A DNA stretch of 64,000 nucleotides, taken from assembly GCA_016787575.1 (NCBI GenBank), contig JAEUUO010000010.1:1-64000 (forward strand), written 5' to 3'. Below the pieces are notes generated by a model. That model was not told where the DNA came from. It saw nothing but the letters and a program-made list of their open reading frames with translations, and did no database searches. This stretch comes from Saprospiraceae bacterium (GTDB taxonomy: Bacteria > Bacteroidota > Bacteroidia > Chitinophagales > Saprospiraceae). Below, in pieces: positions 62,125-64,000 of this stretch (position 1 is the stretch's first letter; every line of letters begins with the position of its first letter). A program made the position numbers and the translations under genes.

Positions 62125-64000
62125 CTAATTAGTCAAAAGCAATTTTCGTGTGCCAACAAAATTGTCTGTTTCCAGCTGGTAATAATAAATACCCGCACGT
62201 CCAATCTCTTGTTGTTGTAATGTCACTTTATTTTTGCCTTTTTCTGCTACAAATTCCTTTTTTAATATAATATTTCCTCTTACATCAAATACTTTCAAGA
62301 CCACCAATTGTTTTTCCGGAACCTGAAAACCAATTTGCGTTTGTTCGCTAAATGGGTTTGGCTGATTTTGATACAATTCACATGTCAATTGGTTTGGATC
62401 TGTTCCTCTTTGAGCAATTGCAATATTCATGATATGAATTTGATCATCATATGCTTCGGATTTTAAGGTATTTGGATTTAATTCCAATAATTGTAAGGCA
62501 TTGCATGGACTAACAATTTTAAATTCCATATAAAACAATGGCTTGCTGGTTGATTTCAATGCTACGTTGCTGCTCCAGCTAATTAATACCTGTGCATTTT
62601 GACCTTCAATTACTTTATAATTACTAGCATTTATTTCAAGTTCACCAGAACGCAATTGGATAAATTGCGCATAATCTGAATTAAACTGCAATGCAAACTG
62701 GAATCCATTTAATTGGGTCTGCCAACTTCCATAAACCGGAATTTGTACAGATGCTGCAGGAGTTAAATTTGATTTATCTAATCCTAGAATCAAGCGGTCC
62801 CCTGAGCGACTTTCGCTGGATGTATTTAAATCAGTAGTTTTTGCACTGTAATTAACATCACCCATTTTAATACCCATGAAATCCATTGAAGCATTAACTC
62901 CTTGCAAATCTTTAAGTTCGTATTGATTATCCCATGGATAATTCAACCATGGATTCTCCTGATCTGTAAATGTCATGCTATTCTTAACAAATGCCCATGA
63001 ATTTACACCATCCTTAAACGAATCGGTGATTCCAAGAATTAATTTACGCAATTCTGAAACGTCTGCTGCAGTGATCGATTTTGAATTGTTAACGTCGGCT
63101 GCAATGTATTGGTACACTGAAGCAAACTTTTGAACACCCAAAATATGTTTTTGTATCAATACTATATCAGCAGTTGATATTCCATTTGCTACATCGTCGT
63201 TCTTATTTGGCGTCAATTTATAGTTTCCTCCTTCAGGAATATCCACAAAAGTGAATGTCCCCGTTTTCTCAGAATTAATTGAACCAAACATTACATCTGA
63301 TTTAAATAAATCCATATGGGCATTTTGCAACACCGAACTGTTGTTAGTACTTACCAATCCTGAAATAATACCACCATTAGTAAATTTATCTGGACAAACA
63401 CCAGGACTTCCATCTTGTAAGAATAATTTAGTATCACAGAAACTCTGATTACCAAATAAATCAGTTACATACATTCTTACTATTACAGAGTCTTGTTTAC
63501 CATTTCTGATATTTGCACATGTGTAAGTTTTGAATGAATCAGAAGGATTTGTACTATAAGAAAATTTCAATAAATTTTGCGGCGTGCAATTGTCTTCACT
63601 CTTTTGATCAAAGGTTCTTGCAGGAACTGTAATAGATCCATTTGAAGGCATAACAACTGTAATAGCACCTACTTTACAAATTGGCGTTGGCGCTTTGCAA
63701 TCTCTAATTGTAAACAATTGATTGCAAGTTGCTGTATTTGCACATGAATCTGCGACCGTCCATTCAACTTTATGGGTTCCTACCGGGTATTTTCCACTTG
63801 CATTGTTTCCAGGATTAGAAGGTCCAAACGACCCGTCATTGTTTAAATCAATCCTATAGGACCAGATTAATTTATTGGCATCAGTACAATCATCTGTTGC
63901 ACGACCAATTAATTCTATGTTCCCATCACAGGTTAAATCATTAGCACATGCCTCTTTTGCTGAACACGTACTATTTTCCAAAGTAGGTGCAACTTTATTT
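62125..64000 (-). CDS. C-terminal part of a large secreted T9SS protein with dockerin-like repeats (cut by window edge)
   Basis: At least 624 residues are visible. The frame stays open through base 64000 (NKVAPTLENSTCSAKEACAN precedes the first TTG), so the true start is beyond the right edge. The N-terminal visible part has Cys-paired Ig/HYR-like segments (VEWTVADSCANTATCNQLF). Then come a carboxypeptidase-regulatory-like region (GTFTFVDIPEGGNYKLTPNK) and two dockerin-like EF-hand pairs (NKNDDVANGISTADIVLIQ and ADVNNSKSITAADVSELRKL). The end is a type A sorting domain (ELYQNQPNPFSEQTQIGF, AGIYYYQLETDNFVGTRKLL). A cell-surface or secreted protein, perhaps an adhesin. It is terminated by the hairpin at 62070-62097. 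Confidence 0.9.
   Translation of the reverse strand, partial: NKVAPTLENSTCSAKEACANDLTCDGNIELIGRATDDCTDANKLIWSYRIDLNNDGSFGPSNPGNNASGKYPVGTHKVEWTVADSCANTATCNQLFTIRDCKAPTPICKVGAITVVMPSNGSITVPARTFDQKSEDNCTPQNLLKFSYSTNPSDSFKTYTCANIRNGKQDSVIVRMYVTDLFGNQSFCDTKLFLQDGSPGVCPDKFTNGGIISGLVSTNNSSVLQNAHMDLFKSDVMFGSINSEKTGTFTFVDIPEGGNYKLTPNKNDDVANGISTADIVLIQKHILGVQKFASVYQYIAADVNNSKSITAADVSELRKLILGITDSFKDGVNSWAFVKNSMTFTDQENPWLNYPWDNQYELKDLQGVNASMDFMGIKMGDVNYSAKTTDLNTSSESRSGDRLILGLDKSNLTPAASVQIPVYGSWQTQLNGFQFALQFNSDYAQFIQLRSGELEINASNYKVIEGQNAQVLISWSSNVALKSTSKPLFYMEFKIVSPCNALQLLELNPNTLKSEAYDDQIHIMNIAIAQRGTDPNQLTCELYQNQPNPFSEQTQIGFQVPEKQLVVLKVFDVRGNIILKKEFVAEKGKNKVTLQQQEIGRAGIYYYQLETDNFVGTRKLLLTN

Overview
The window is AT-rich and comes from a member of the Bacteroidota, probably a Saprospiria-like lineage. 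Four secreted proteins carry, or clearly continue into, a type IX secretion (T9SS) C-terminal sorting domain (7926-9878, 43287-44906, 44910-47180, 62125-64000). There is a lipoprotein Omp85 of the TamL type, a DUF5686 outer-membrane protein, many lipoproteins with a Bacteroidota-style lipobox, almost no Shine-Dalgarno sites, and promoters of the TTG-N17-19-TAnnTTTG kind. I recognise no rRNA, tRNA or CRISPR array. Left-edge and right-edge genes are cut by the window.

Bases 1 to about 4.4 kb (possibly to 6.4 or 7.6 kb) form the most unusual part: an array of integron-type gene cassettes. Six long imperfect palindromes (attC-like, 72-143 bp) each follow one plus-strand ORF. Each has an RYYYAAC-like left core and a GTTRRRY-like right core. 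The left core of each site is complementary to the start of its own cassette, which is the signature of circular cassette insertion. The cargo is entirely envelope-directed: four small lipoproteins (one a seven-bladed propeller), two small membrane proteins and the end of a barrel-like protein. No integrase is in the window; by polarity it should lie beyond the left edge. Two weaker sites suggest that a membrane HEGGH protein and an MFS transporter may also be cassettes.

From 7.9 to 16 kb lie an S41 T9SS protease, a small membrane protein, two tandem TPR-transmembrane adenylate cyclases whose catalytic domains share a 140-bp identical tract (gene conversion), and an erythromycin-esterase-like protein. 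From 16 to 21 kb lie an attC-arm relic, a 1-Cys peroxiredoxin, a RAYT/IS200-like transposase with its REP hairpins, katG, and two octamer repeat arrays. From 21.3 to 26.8 kb is a complete RND efflux operon (adaptor, pump, TolC).

From 27 to 64 kb the content is mostly housekeeping: leuS, 3-hydroxyacyl-CoA dehydrogenase, a BadF-type kinase, pfkA (with an Asn at the usual Mg-binding Asp), the folate/PABA genes pabA and pabB-pabC in divergent arrangement, a YggS PLP protein, FG-GAP and other T9SS secreted proteins, a subtilase, three thioredoxin-fold proteins, purL, an SpoU methyltransferase, tamL, nth, an acyl-CoA reductase, an RluD-type pseudouridine synthase, a transsulfuration enzyme, two metallophosphoesterases, an MDR-type dehydrogenase, and at the right edge part of a large dockerin-like T9SS protein.
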